DNA of 64,000 nucleotides from Anthonomus grandis grandis (Eukaryota > Arthropoda > Insecta > Coleoptera > Curculionidae): the NCBI RefSeq assembly GCF_022605725.1, contig NC_065557.1, positions 26,353,256 to 26,417,255 on the forward strand, given 5' to 3'. The number at the start of each line of letters is the position of its first letter. Within the stretch, counting starts at the first letter, position 1. The position numbers and the translations under genes were made by a program. The notes under the pieces were generated by a model. That model did not search any database. It had not been told where the DNA came from and saw only the letters and a program-made list of their open reading frames with translations. Shown here piece by piece: positions 43,797 through 53,844 of this stretch.

Positions 43797-43811
43797 CTAC
43801 CGACTGCGCCA
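43797..43811 (-). other. Primer-binding site, tRNA-Ser type
   Basis: In element orientation TGGCGCAGTCGGTAG starts two bases after the LTR end. It is complementary to a tRNA ending CTACCGACTGCGCCA. The acceptor strand CGACTGC plus discriminator G and CCA fits insect tRNA-Ser. It is identical to the site at 16706-16720. Confidence 0.8.
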
Positions 43812-43813
43812 AT

Positions 43814-44142
43814 TGTTATCACTTTAAAACTTGATTTCGCTTTTTAAAAAAAGGTTTATTTAATAATATAATTATTATTTAATTAAAATTCAAAACAAAA
43901 TTCAAATGGACATAGATTAAATATACAACTTAAAATTAATCTTACAGAACTAACTTAAAATTATCATATGTGCTGTATTTATACAAAATAGTACAGCGGT
44001 GTCAGCGGTTCCCATGGTAAAGGAATCAGGCCACCGGTTTGCTAATCGACGGAAATGGTATTGTTACCAATTCCTAGAACTGCTGACTCTGGTTCGTTGC
44101 GAAATAACACACGTGTGTGGTTTTGTATTTCAACATATAACA
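43814..44142 (-). repeat. 5' LTR of the Gypsy provirus, 329 bp
   Basis: It starts (plus-strand view) TGTTATCACTTT and ends CAACATATAACA, with the 6-base terminal inverted repeat TGTTAT/ATAACA. The outer 41 bases recur at 36961-37001. TTTA follows at 44143 and precedes the other end at 36957, as a target duplication. The interior is A+T-rich, with a G+C-richer part at about 43993-44095 that may hold the promoter/R region. Confidence 0.85.
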
Positions 44143-44146
44143 TTTA

Positions 44147-46815
44147 TATAAAGGTATGAATGAATAATATCTATAATATTACAACATTATAAAAAGTTGT
44201 TATGTTTATAAATATAGCCATCAAAAACTATGACTGAATACCAATATTAACTCCTATCCTGTGTTAAAAATACATTTTCAACAGATTTTTCAGCAAGTAG
44301 CTCTTTGTAAAATATCCTGCGTACTTTTATATGATATTAATAAGAATAGAATATTTTTATTTAAAAAAATAATAAAAAGAGAAAAGAATTTTAAAAAACA
44401 TCCAAAAATTTTTAAAAAACATTCATATAAAGTATTTTTTAATGACACTGTAAATTTTAATAATGAGATAACATAAGAAACAAAAGATATTTAAAATGAT
44501 ATCATACGACACTACCCCTTTTTCTAATATAATTTTTCAAATATTCAGGGGTTGGATTTCTGATTTAATTAAAGCCACACAAGTCAAATTCGGTGTGCAC
44601 AAAAAATCTTCCTCAAAATAAAAAATTACCTCTTTTATTACGAGCTTTTTTCAGATATTTCTGGGGTCTGTAGTATTTATTTATTGTAACCCTGATGTAT
44701 GATTAGGTAAATATTAAACAGTATCTATAATAAAGCTATAATTCTATTGAAATGTAAAAATTATTTAATATGTATTTATCTTGATTGCAATTGAGCACGT
44801 CTTAACAATATAGATTTTTCTCACGTCTTCTGATCTTTCGTCTGTTTCAGGCATACTTTATGTACTAAATTTATTATACCGTACTAAAATTATTATACCA
44901 CTAATAACAATTTTCAAATACATATCTGCCCATAACAATATTTAAATAATTAACGACAACAAAAATATACCAAAAAACGACAAAAAAAAATTATAAGAGA
45001 TAAATCAATAGTCACATAAGACCCGTCGCGTCGCACCAGCAAGAGGCAAGAGTGTGGAATTGCAAAAAGACAATAAAAATCAAACCAAAATTAATATGAT
45101 CGCCTGACGATCAAGTGTGCCTTTCGTCGATCAACAGAATTCTACTCATATCAGACAATAGTAACGCATCGCGAATAAATCGCTCGGTCCGACACTTACT
45201 TTATGGAGAAGGATCGCTGCTTATAAAGCGGGATGGGTATAAATTCCCTGAATTCTTAAGCGAAAATCTCATTTTTCATTTATTAAAAAAATCGTTAATT
45301 TTTTTGGAAAAGTGTTCAAATAAAATGTTTTTATAATTACCTTTAGAATACTGGAAAGTCCATATTTTTGTCGTCTAACAAATAAGAAGGATTTTTTTTC
45401 AAAATTTTAAATTTTTACAAAAAGCTGCTTTTTTAACTGGGGTTCCATATTCTACAAAGAGTAGTCAAAAACAGTTGCCCTCTGTGATGGAAAGGCGAAA
45501 GGCTCTGTGAAGTTACCAGATTCATTATTAAGAAAAAATATAAAAACTCCCTACCTAGGAAAAAAATTGTAAAAGGTAAAAATACTAAATATATGAATAT
45601 TAGACTAGTTTGAAAAATGAAACCAAAGATTGTTTCGCTGGAAAAAAATTCAGATTGATTGCATGTGGCGAACTTAACGAATTTTACATATTGTGGTCAC
45701 TGGAAGAGTGGTGGTTTATTTTAATCATAATAAAACGTTAGTAACTATAAACGATGCTTGGTACGACAGTTATAATTAAGAAAATGGTTAAAGTACAGTA
45801 AATATTCTTAACGTCAGTATGACAATATACAAAAATGAGCAAGATAACAAAGAAAGAAAGCAAGAAAATTTCAAAAAAATTGTTAAATCTTCTTTTGTTT
45901 TCCTCTCACCGATTTTTTGTTGGTGCCTCCTGAACGTAGATCTTATCCATGGGCAAGTTGACACTCCCAAGTTTTTGAATAGAGGAGAAAAGTGAAAAGT
46001 AAAAAAAAAACTTTAAAAAAATAGCGTTTTGGATAACTTGGCGCTGTCTAACTTTGTTTCCCTAGGTTTTACAGCTTTGTTACACCGGACCAAAATTGTC
46101 GTGAATTTAATTCACGACATTTTTTATTATTCATTCACGATTTCTTAATTTTTTGTCCTATCAAATTTTCTGAGAGCCACTGTTTGGCCAGAAACTTAAA
46201 TCAAAAAACTTTTTGGCGTTTCTCAAAAACCGAAGGGAGAGGAATATATCCGTGAAATTAAGCTTTTCTAATGGACTGGAATGCTATTAAAATTTAGGCC
46301 CTTTTTTGATGCCCATTGACTGCACTATAACGACGCAAATGAATCGTGATAGAAAATTTTGGAAAAACTGTTTTTTTTTCTTCGAGAGTACTCTCATCCT
46401 TTGTACGTATAACGCCAAAGAAAAACCTACAAAAAAAAATCGAAATAGTACCAAAGTTGTTAGCCTTAAGTTTTTAACGAAAGTTACAAAAATCGGGGAA
46501 GAAAAGAACGTCTTGCCAAGAAGCCGTAGCAGCATTCACTACGATCTGTAACATATAGCAGACATTTCAAAAAAATTCTTCGAAAAATCGCCAATTCGAC
46601 AAAAAACTTAAACAAAAAATTAAATTACAGAAAATTGGCTCTAAATTAATTTCATTTCATAAGAAAAATATGAAGTTTAGAATTACTGATATAGGAAGAT
46701 TTGAAATTTACAGACCACATTAACAAATGTATGTAGAAGGATCACGTTAATTTAAAAATTATATTTCAAAATCAAAAAGCTACAACATCGAAAGTGAAAA
46801 CATTGTTATGAGAAT
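44147..46815. other. A+T-rich intergenic, no gene called
   Basis: About 2.7 kb without a recognisable domain. A small G+C-richer island (about 45018-45240) has an open plus-strand frame (45115-45336), and overlapping frames occur at 46287-46551. None resembles a known protein. They may be old repeat DNA. Confidence 0.35.
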
Positions 46816-46819
46816 GTTA

Positions 46820-48132
46820 TACAGGGTGTTCATTTGAAAACTTCCCACCACGGATTTATCGAAAACCACTGTTTAAAAAAAACGCCGAAATACGTCAAAA
46901 GGTTTGTCAAGGGGGACAACTTTCTAACCTAAAATTACTTCACCCCCTTTCACCCATTGCCCCCCAGGGTCATCCCCTTAAACATTTTAAATGGCAAGGA
47001 GTATCGAGTACTAACTTGTTTAAAAGGTCTTTCGAAGTCTTTTATTTTGACATTTGATTTTTTTAAATAGGTCGATTCATTTTCGAGAAAATTAGAAAAA
47101 TCTTTGTTTATGTTAATTTGTTCAGATAGAAAACAAAAACATGAAAATATCAATTTTTATTTTAATGTTCAAAATGTTGCCCGTTTTCGGCCAAACAATG
47201 ATATAGGCGATGTTCAAATTCCTGACGGGCATTTTCAAAAACATGTTGTGGGATATCATGGCAGCTGTCGATGATGTGTTGACGAAGTTCATCCAAACAG
47301 TTCATTCAGGTTGGGGAGTAAACACAATAGATTTCAAATGACCCCATAGAAAAAAGTCTAACGGCGTTATATCAGATCTAGCAGGCCATTTTATAGGCCT
47401 CCTTCGCCCTATCCATTTATCTGGAAACTCGTCGTCTAGCCATTGCCGAACGGGAAGAACATAGTGAGGAGCGCCGTCTTGCTGAAAATATATTTCAGCC
47501 TCATCAAGTATTATAGGGTTTCCATCATCATCGATTTGGTTTTCAATGGATTCAGTGATAAGCGGATTGATGGTATTTTCCAAGATATCCAAATAAATGT
47601 CTCCATTTAAATTTCCGGTAATTATTAAAAATACGTTATTATTTCCTAAAATGCCTGCCCATACATTAATTTTTTGAGGGTACTGGGTATGCCCTTCAAC
47701 AAATGCATGAGGATTTTCATTGCTCCAATATCTACAGTTATGCTTATTAACAAATCCATTTAGATAAAATATGCATTCATCGCTGAAGCAGATATTCTTT
47801 ACATGAATAGTATTATCATTAATCGCTTCAATCATTTCTTCACAAAACTCAACTCGCCTATCGAAATCGTCTTCGGTTAACTCTTGCAATATTTTTATTT
47901 TGAATGGATGAAATTTATGAAGTTTGGTAACTGTGTGAACAGAGCCTAATGAAATACCAGTGGCAGCAACAATTTTGCGTAATGAAGTATTAGGATTGGA
48001 AGTTTTCAAATGAACTGATACGGGCACTATGCTTAAGCAGATCGATTTCAATAGCGTACATAGAGGACTTAAAATTCTTCTCTTAGTATCAGTATCAGAC
48101 AAGAATGGAGTATAAGGAACTATGCTATACAT
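46820..48132 (-). pseudogene. IS630/Tc1/mariner-superfamily transposon with nearly complete transposase
   Basis: The main frame (48132-47302, 276 codons) has an HTH segment (SLRKIVAATGISLGSVH), KFHPFKIKILQELTEDDFDR, then the DDE nuclease. That reads ICFSDECIFYLNGFVNKHN (first Asp), NVWAGILG, EIYFQQDGAPHY (second Asp) and ITPLDFFLWGHLKS (third Asp). The last two Asp are 39 residues apart in this copy. The usual SPD before ITPLD is SD here. A stop at 47302 interrupts the protein, and the natural C-terminus continues in another frame (DELRQHIIDSCHDIPQHVF, ending at 47166). The left terminus is TATACAGGGTGTTC at 46818-46831. No matching right end was found, so the 5' end is truncated. The first Met (48132) may not be the original start. 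Confidence 0.8.
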
Positions 48133-48844
48133 TAAAAACTAGTAACTGGATTCAGTGCACATATCAGTTTTTGCTTTTAAAATTACGTCAAAAATTCGTT
48201 GGTATTTCTAGGATAAACAACGATTTAGAACCGATGTGAATAACTTGATTTCGTGGTAGACTCACCCTCCCTGAACTTCACTACTTCTTTATATGAAAGG
48301 TCATTTTCATATTGCTTTTTAACACTTACTTATCTAAAAGAAACTACCGGAATTTTTAATAAATTAAACTTCTAAAATATCATTTCGAAACTAACTTTTT
48401 AAAAAATTGATAAATATCCAAAAAGCGTAAAATAAAATAGTACCCTCACACTACCTTGTAAATGAATAAAAAAAATACAAGAAAATTACTGGCTTTCAGC
48501 TTTGTCCCGTTTGCTTGTAATGTACTTTATAGGCACCTATTTTTATAATTGTCCTTTTTAATTTTCTTTTTTAAGTTAATTAACTAATGATTAAACATAA
48601 GTTAATTAATATAAAAAGAAAGTTAATACTATAAATTTTGGCCAACAAATATATTTCGTAAGTAGGCCTTTGTTTGCAATGCAAATGAAGGAATTGCATC
48701 TTACCCAATTTGGTATGTAATATTTATTTTTGTGATCAATAAGGACCTTTATTATAATTATTATCGTTAGTAAAATGTCTTAATTTTTGTTTCTTAGGGG
48801 TGATTTAAAAGAACTTTTCGTTTTTCTGAAATTTAGCACGTAAT
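48133..48844. other. A+T-rich spacer between transposon and NDUFB5 3' end
   Basis: No gene seen. It contains the region just downstream of the NDUFB5 polyadenylation signal. Confidence 0.4.
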
Positions 48845-48850
48845 TTTATT
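48845..48850 (-). promoter_or_regulatory. Polyadenylation signal of NDUFB5 (predicted)
   Basis: TTTATT on the plus strand reads AATAAA on the minus strand, 53 bases after the NDUFB5 stop codon. This is a short but normal insect 3' UTR. In such A+T-rich DNA chance occurrence is possible. Confidence 0.5.
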
Positions 48851-48902
48851 ATAACGAGAAAAATTAGCTCTAGAATTTATATACTACAAATTATTGCAAC
48901 AT

Positions 48903-49056
48903 TTAATATTCCTTGGGAACAGGATCCTGTAAATCTTTAATCATGTCATAACCTTCCTTAGAAATCCTGTAGTATTTTGTTGCGACTGGTCTAAAATAAT
49001 AAGCTTGGTAATCATTGTCTTCCGACATTTTAGCCAGGATTTTGGATTCAAGTTCC
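48903..49056 (-). CDS. NDUFB5: NDUFB5 (ND-SGDH), last coding exon
   Basis: NDUFB5 is an accessory subunit of the membrane arm of mitochondrial complex I. This exon follows an acceptor TTTGTAG (AG at 49058-49057). Its first base completes an Arg codon begun in the previous exon. It encodes about 50 residues beginning ELESKILAKMSEDNDYQAYY, then FRPVATKYYRISKEGYDMI, ending VPKEY and TAA at 48905-48903. The E-x-E-x-K-I helix, the NDYQAYY(F/Y)RP block and the short tail match the C-terminus of insect NDUFB5. The open frame and codon usage are normal. A 14-kb intron further upstream separates the matrix-side N-terminal and membrane part from this C-terminal part. Confidence 0.93.
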
Positions 49057-49145
49057 CTACAAATATTATTAATTATTACATAATCCGAATGTACTACAAA
49101 AAAGTTATAACACTAATAAACTTCATAACAAATGCATAGACTTAC

Positions 49146-49252
49146 CTTATTCTCGATTTCTCATGTTCAATAAATAGGTAGGATAGAAATTTCTCATAAT
49201 CCTGTTGTGGGTTAGTGAATACGTATTTTGCCAAAAATCTCGTTACTGGGCT
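49146..49252 (-). CDS. NDUFB5: NDUFB5 (ND-SGDH), penultimate exon
   Basis: A 107-base exon between an acceptor (TTTGTAG, AG at 49254-49253) and a consensus donor (AAG|GTAAG, GT at 49145-49144). It starts in phase 0 and ends with two bases of an Arg codon. It encodes SPVTRFLAKYVFTNPQQDYE then KFLSYLFIEHEKSRI, which corresponds to the (H/S)PI(S/T)R(F/W)-A...Y-SP-Q-YE segment conserved from mammals to insects. The 89-base intron to the last exon is of typical small insect size. Joined to its neighbours it gives one continuous reading frame, which is the strongest evidence for this gene model. Confidence 0.93.
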
Positions 49253-49599
49253 CTACAAATAAGTTGCAGTAATAAGTCAATTTGTCTGTTTTTTCATAAA
49301 TAAGAAATAATATTTTATTCTAAATGTTAATAACGAATAAATATTATAATTATCTTAATAATGTATATCTCCAAAAAAAAGTACTATACCAATTTCGTTT
49401 TATTTTTCACCAGCCAATCAGAATCATGATAAATGACTAATTGATAAGTGGGATGCCGAAAAATTACATATTATTATTATTGAAACTCATAAGTTTGTAT
49501 TATATACTCACATATTTACATTGACAAAATTAAATTAGTAAAATTTTCATGGAATCTTTTTTTTTTTAAATTTGAAAGCAACATTTTTTCAAGCAATCA

Positions 49600-50640
49600 G
49601 TTACAAAATTGAGGCGTAACTAAATGAACTACTAAACAATGCACAATTGGTACCACAGTTTCATTTATAACTGTCTGTAAACATCGAGTGTGGCTAAAAT
49701 ATTAAGAGCTAGTCCAGTAATAATATTGACTAAAACTAAGCTTAAGTTTCCTAATAAACTGGTAATAAGAAATTTCTTTTAATATATCCATATACACAAT
49801 CTGTCGATTGTTAAATAGTTTTCAAGCTTCATCAATCGGATTTCTATATTGACTCTTACACTATTTAGCCTAATATTATTACTCCTTAACTGATATCCGC
49901 GTATGTTATTTGAATATATGTACAAGGGTAGGAATTGACTTTTGTAACTTATAACAATGTTAAAAATTAATTTTGCCTGCTACAACTCACGAACATAATC
50001 AGTAAGATTAATTTTTAATATTTTATAAATATCATTGGTGTGCATGAGGTAGTAATTTTTTTAAGTACTTTATTTTGTAGGACTTAACTTTTTGGATATT
50101 AATTTTATAACTGGTGGCCCACACTGGGATAAGGCATTTTAGTACTGACAAGATGTAAGAATTATAAATTTGCTACTTAGCTGATACATTGTAAAAGGCT
50201 CCCTAAAATGTATAATTTTTATACCTTCAATATATTATAATATAATATAATATAATACGTATACTAATCTAGATTTTCATCCAGTATAAGACGTTTTGTA
50301 CTGTTAAATCAATTAAGTTAATTTGATATATTTTTTTTTCTTTTAAATTATATTATAACATGTTTTTTCATTCAATATGTATTTAGTTTTGTCCAAATTT
50401 ATCTTGAGATTATTTTGAAGCAACCATTGAGTATACTTAATTATTTAATTTTATGGGGCTTCTGATATAGTATGTTCTTAAATATTGGAAATTTATTTTC
50501 TTTAAAGCAAACATTAATTAGCCTTTCGTTCAGTTTAGGGTTGAATATATGAACTTATTGATTTATGAGTAGGAGTATTTGATTGTAGAGTATTTTGATT
50601 TGATACTGTTATTTCATTTTTGTAAAATTGGAGATTTCCG
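49600..50640 (-). pseudogene. Non-LTR reverse transcriptase C-terminal remnant in the intron
   Basis: The minus strand reads QWLLQNNLKINLDKTKYI at about 50440-50380, the block after the catalytic loop of Jockey/CR1-type RTs. Much further down come decayed thumb/tail pieces, such as a string of TNDIYKILKINLTDYVRELQ type (about 50045-49980). Stops are frequent. The catalytic FADD block itself was not found. It is an old fragment. Confidence 0.5.
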
Positions 50641-52366
50641 CTAATAAATAAATAAATTAAAAAGGTATGAAGCATTAAATCCGAATCACTAGTTGGCCGT
50701 GTAGGTCAAGTTCTTAATCACAATTTATCTACTCAGAAAACGAGATAACTAATAATGTTCAAAGCCTAAATTTGGAAAAATTATTAATATCACTATAACT
50801 TTGATATTTTTAGTAAAAATTTATGTAAAAATGTAAAAATATACAGGGGATTTTATTCACCAAAAAAAAACATTTATCACATATTCTTAAAAATACGATG
50901 TTCAATTTTTTTACTCCTTTCACCATTTTAATCGGCAGAAAAAATCCTTTAAGGTTTGCTAATTTTCTCGATCGCGTATCTTAAATATTAACAAAGATAC
51001 CAATAGTGCCGACTTAATTGGGGGCAATTGAGAGCCTGTTCCAGAACATCCCCGGAGATAGATAATGATGTTCTACCAATGCCCGAGAAAAATGCCATTG
51101 TCTATTGCTGATCTTATGAGTGGCATCATTAAACTAGATAAACTTATTGATTTTGAGCAATCTACAATCAATAAACTTGTAGCAGAATTACAGAAGCTTC
51201 AGTCAGAATCATTAAAAACAGGCCCCAATCACACAATTTCAAGATTACTGACAGTATGATGTTTGCTATTTCCAGATTTTCTCTTAAGGATTTACTACTA
51301 AATAACTAAAGTCTTATTTATTTTAATAGCCATAAATTTAACATAAAACCAAAAAAATGGTAATAGGCTTAAAGTGTCACATAAGCCTAATAGGGTTTAA
51401 ACCTAAAAAAAATCCAATTACCTACTAACCAGACACATATCAAATATCAAAACCCAAAAATGCACCAGGAGTTACCAGGCTGCCAACTTAGATACAGCGA
51501 CCAGAGAGAATCGTAAAAAAATAGAAATGCCCGAAAGAATATCAGTACCTTTCTTCCTTTGACGACCAAGAGTCCTCACAATACCGCTGGCTCAAATTGA
51601 TGTGGATTTTGTTTTCTTCCCTCTAAACCCTCGGGAAAGTTTATACCAAAAATATACTGTTATCTGTTTCTAAATATACAAACATTGTTGAAGCGCTACC
51701 GAAGTTTATGATTTTCAAAATTACCCATTTAATTTATTACATCAGGTGAGTAAAACAAAATAATATGTAAAGTCCGTCACGAAAAAAATCAAATCTGAAA
51801 ACAATTTTCAACAGTTTTTCATATTGAATCTTTCAAGCAAACAAATAGTGATTATCAAAAAGGTTAATATTTTTTCTTTCCAAATCAAGATTATAATTAA
51901 ATTACATTTTAGTAAAACTAGACAGTTTAAGGGGTTGGCTAATAAATGTAAAAAGTTTTAACAGCTCACTTGAATACGGATTTATACTAACTAAAATAAA
52001 TTTAATACATTATTTAAAGTTTAAACCCTAAAATACCTAGTAATGTAACCTGTAGTCGGTACGTAGGCAGCCCCGTCTTAATTTACAACGAGTTCTTCAC
52101 AAATATAGGTACCAAAATTCATTATAGTAAATTAACAGTAACTAAAAAAAGCATTTAAACTATCAATTAATCAATAATTGAAAATGAATAAATAAAACGA
52201 CGCAATTCTAATTATCAATACCACATTTAAAAAAATTAGAAAATATATATGCATATTTTATTAACAAATACTTACAGTAAAATGAAATAAGATATGTGGC
52301 TATGAAATGTGGGTAAAAGAGTACTATTGCAAATAAAAATGTTATCTGTCTAAGCTGCACAGCGGA
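50641..52366. other. Intron sequence, nothing assigned
   Basis: A+T-rich. An open plus-strand frame at 51065-51259 (64 codons) has a helical, Leu-rich composition (IIKLDKLIDFEQSTINKLVA), reminiscent of coiled-coil ORF1 fragments. It has no diagnostic motif and is not called a gene. Confidence 0.35.
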
Positions 52367-52745
52367 CCCACTCCCAGACTTTCAAGCGACAGTCACAATT
52401 GCAGGCTCCAGATTTCACCTCTTTGCCTTTGATAGGACTTGTGCAGTTAGGGTCAAAAATTGACAACAACTATAGTTAGGGTAAGTCATATTAAGCAATC
52501 AAAAGACACATTATCCTAGTGTAGACCCTGATAGTGATGACTATATTCAGTACAAGATCTTATTAATTAAAAAATAAATGTATAAAAAATTGCATTCGAG
52601 TAGTGAAGGGCTGCGTTCCTAATCTCGATTTCGCACATATTCTATTTCAAGGTCAACATAGGAACAACTGAATTTTGTTTTAACAAGGGATGATGACGGT
52701 GTGGTTTGCGTACGGCCAATGTTGCCGATGTGCAACCGGGGTTGT
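52367..52745. other. G+C-richer island in the intron
   Basis: Two short blocks stand out. In 52367-52445 the minus strand reads a Cys-rich peptide (GACNCDCRLKVWEWVRC) and the plus strand is also open. In 52595-52742 a plus-strand frame (MMTVWFAYGQCCRCATGVVV) runs into CAG|GTAAAT, a donor-like site. Identity unknown. They might be pieces of an unrecognised element or of a nested gene. Confidence 0.25.
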
Positions 52746-52805
52746 CGTCAATGGCAGGTAAATTTATTTATTTATTGATTACTAATTATGATATTGATGA
52801 CTTTT

Positions 52806-53760
52806 GTAAAATATTATATATAACATATTTTACATAGAATTAATATTTTCCATTTTCTTATTAATTAGTAGAAAAAATGGTTCTCAAAAAATCAAAATAA
52901 TATACTTAAGAAAGATGAAAGCAACATATTGAATAATTGGAAATTAATATGATATATTTTACATTTATTGTTTTTTCTAAAATATTATCTCAACATTTAT
53001 GGTTAATAATTTAAAAAATTATTGATAATAAGTTTTTTAAATATTGCAGCATGTTTACATAGAAATAGGTTACAATAGATTTTTTAGAAAAAGTCAATTA
53101 AAATCCAAGATCTTCAAAACTTTCTTTCCTTTATCGCAAATGTTTCGGCCTAGGATATTATCCCTTTTTTAGGGCACTTAGCATATATGTTTTCAAGATG
53201 TTGTGAGTTTCAAGTATTTTAAGTATTGAAGTGCTTCTAATATCCTGGAAAAATCCCATCCTGTGTAGTTCTTTTGTCAATGTGATTCAGAAATTAATTG
53301 TCTTTGTTATGTGTTTAATTTTGGTAACTTTTAAGTGATAAGTTGAAAAAGGGGTCGGGATTAAGATCGGGTCATATTTAAATTATGGATACTATTATGG
53401 TATACTTTACCAAAATTGTCGCGAATTTTCTAAAATCTTATAGCATATTTTACATAGACTAATATTATAGAGTAATTTTCGTTCTCTAATGTAATTGCTT
53501 AGAAAACTATTGTTTCAAAATATTAGGATATATTTTACAAAGGAGTAATAAGAAAGGCATATAAAAATGTTATAAATATAAAGTTTTCTAAAATATTATG
53601 GCATATTTTAGATCTACAGCCATTAAATGCCCCTCCTTACTTAAAAATCATTTATGCAAATGATTGATAAGGATCTTGAAATTTTGTGAATTATTACGGT
53701 ATAATTTTGCAAATTTTGTTGTCGGTTTTCTGATATATTATGGCATACTTCAGATTTACA
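52806..53760 (+). repeat. Recurrent CTAAAATATTATGGCATATTTTACA motif cluster
   Basis: Variants of TAAAATATTATGGCATATTT followed by TA(C/G)A occur near 52806, 52977, 53035, 53437, 53512, 53584 and 53727, all on the plus strand. Most are followed by similar downstream bases (TAGA.T.ATA or ..CTACA.CC). CCCTCCTTACT(T/C)AAAAA also occurs twice (about 53630, 53837). Spacing is irregular (about 58-400 bases). It is a decayed tandem repeat or cluster of small elements. Confidence 0.5.
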
Positions 53761-53844
53761 ACCACCAAATACTAACCCTAAATTATTAATGCTTTAATAT
53801 TATGAGAGGATTTATATCCACGAGCATCTATAAAATGCCCTCCT

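Larger units (their letters stand above)
36961..44142 (-). mobile_element. Ty3/Gypsy errantivirus-like provirus, damaged, with nested Penelope fragment
   Basis: The element lies on the minus strand between a 4-bp target duplication TTTA (36957-36960 and 44143-44146). Element order: 5' LTR 44142-43814, tRNA-Ser type primer site 43811-43797, gag about 43470-42830, pol 42800-39175, env remnant about 39060-38165, a Penelope-like fragment about 38110-37001, and only 41 bases of the 3' LTR (37001-36961). The Penelope sequence and an accompanying deletion have removed the end of env and most of the 3' LTR. The coding part is interrupted by several stops and frameshifts, so it is an old, defective copy. 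The tRNA-Ser primer site and env place it near the 17.6/297 group (established knowledge plus inference). Confidence 0.85.

Noticed and set aside
46287..46551. Two overlapping ORFs of 81-82 codons on opposite strands
   Set aside because: Mutually antisense, Lys/Phe-rich from A and T runs, no domain.
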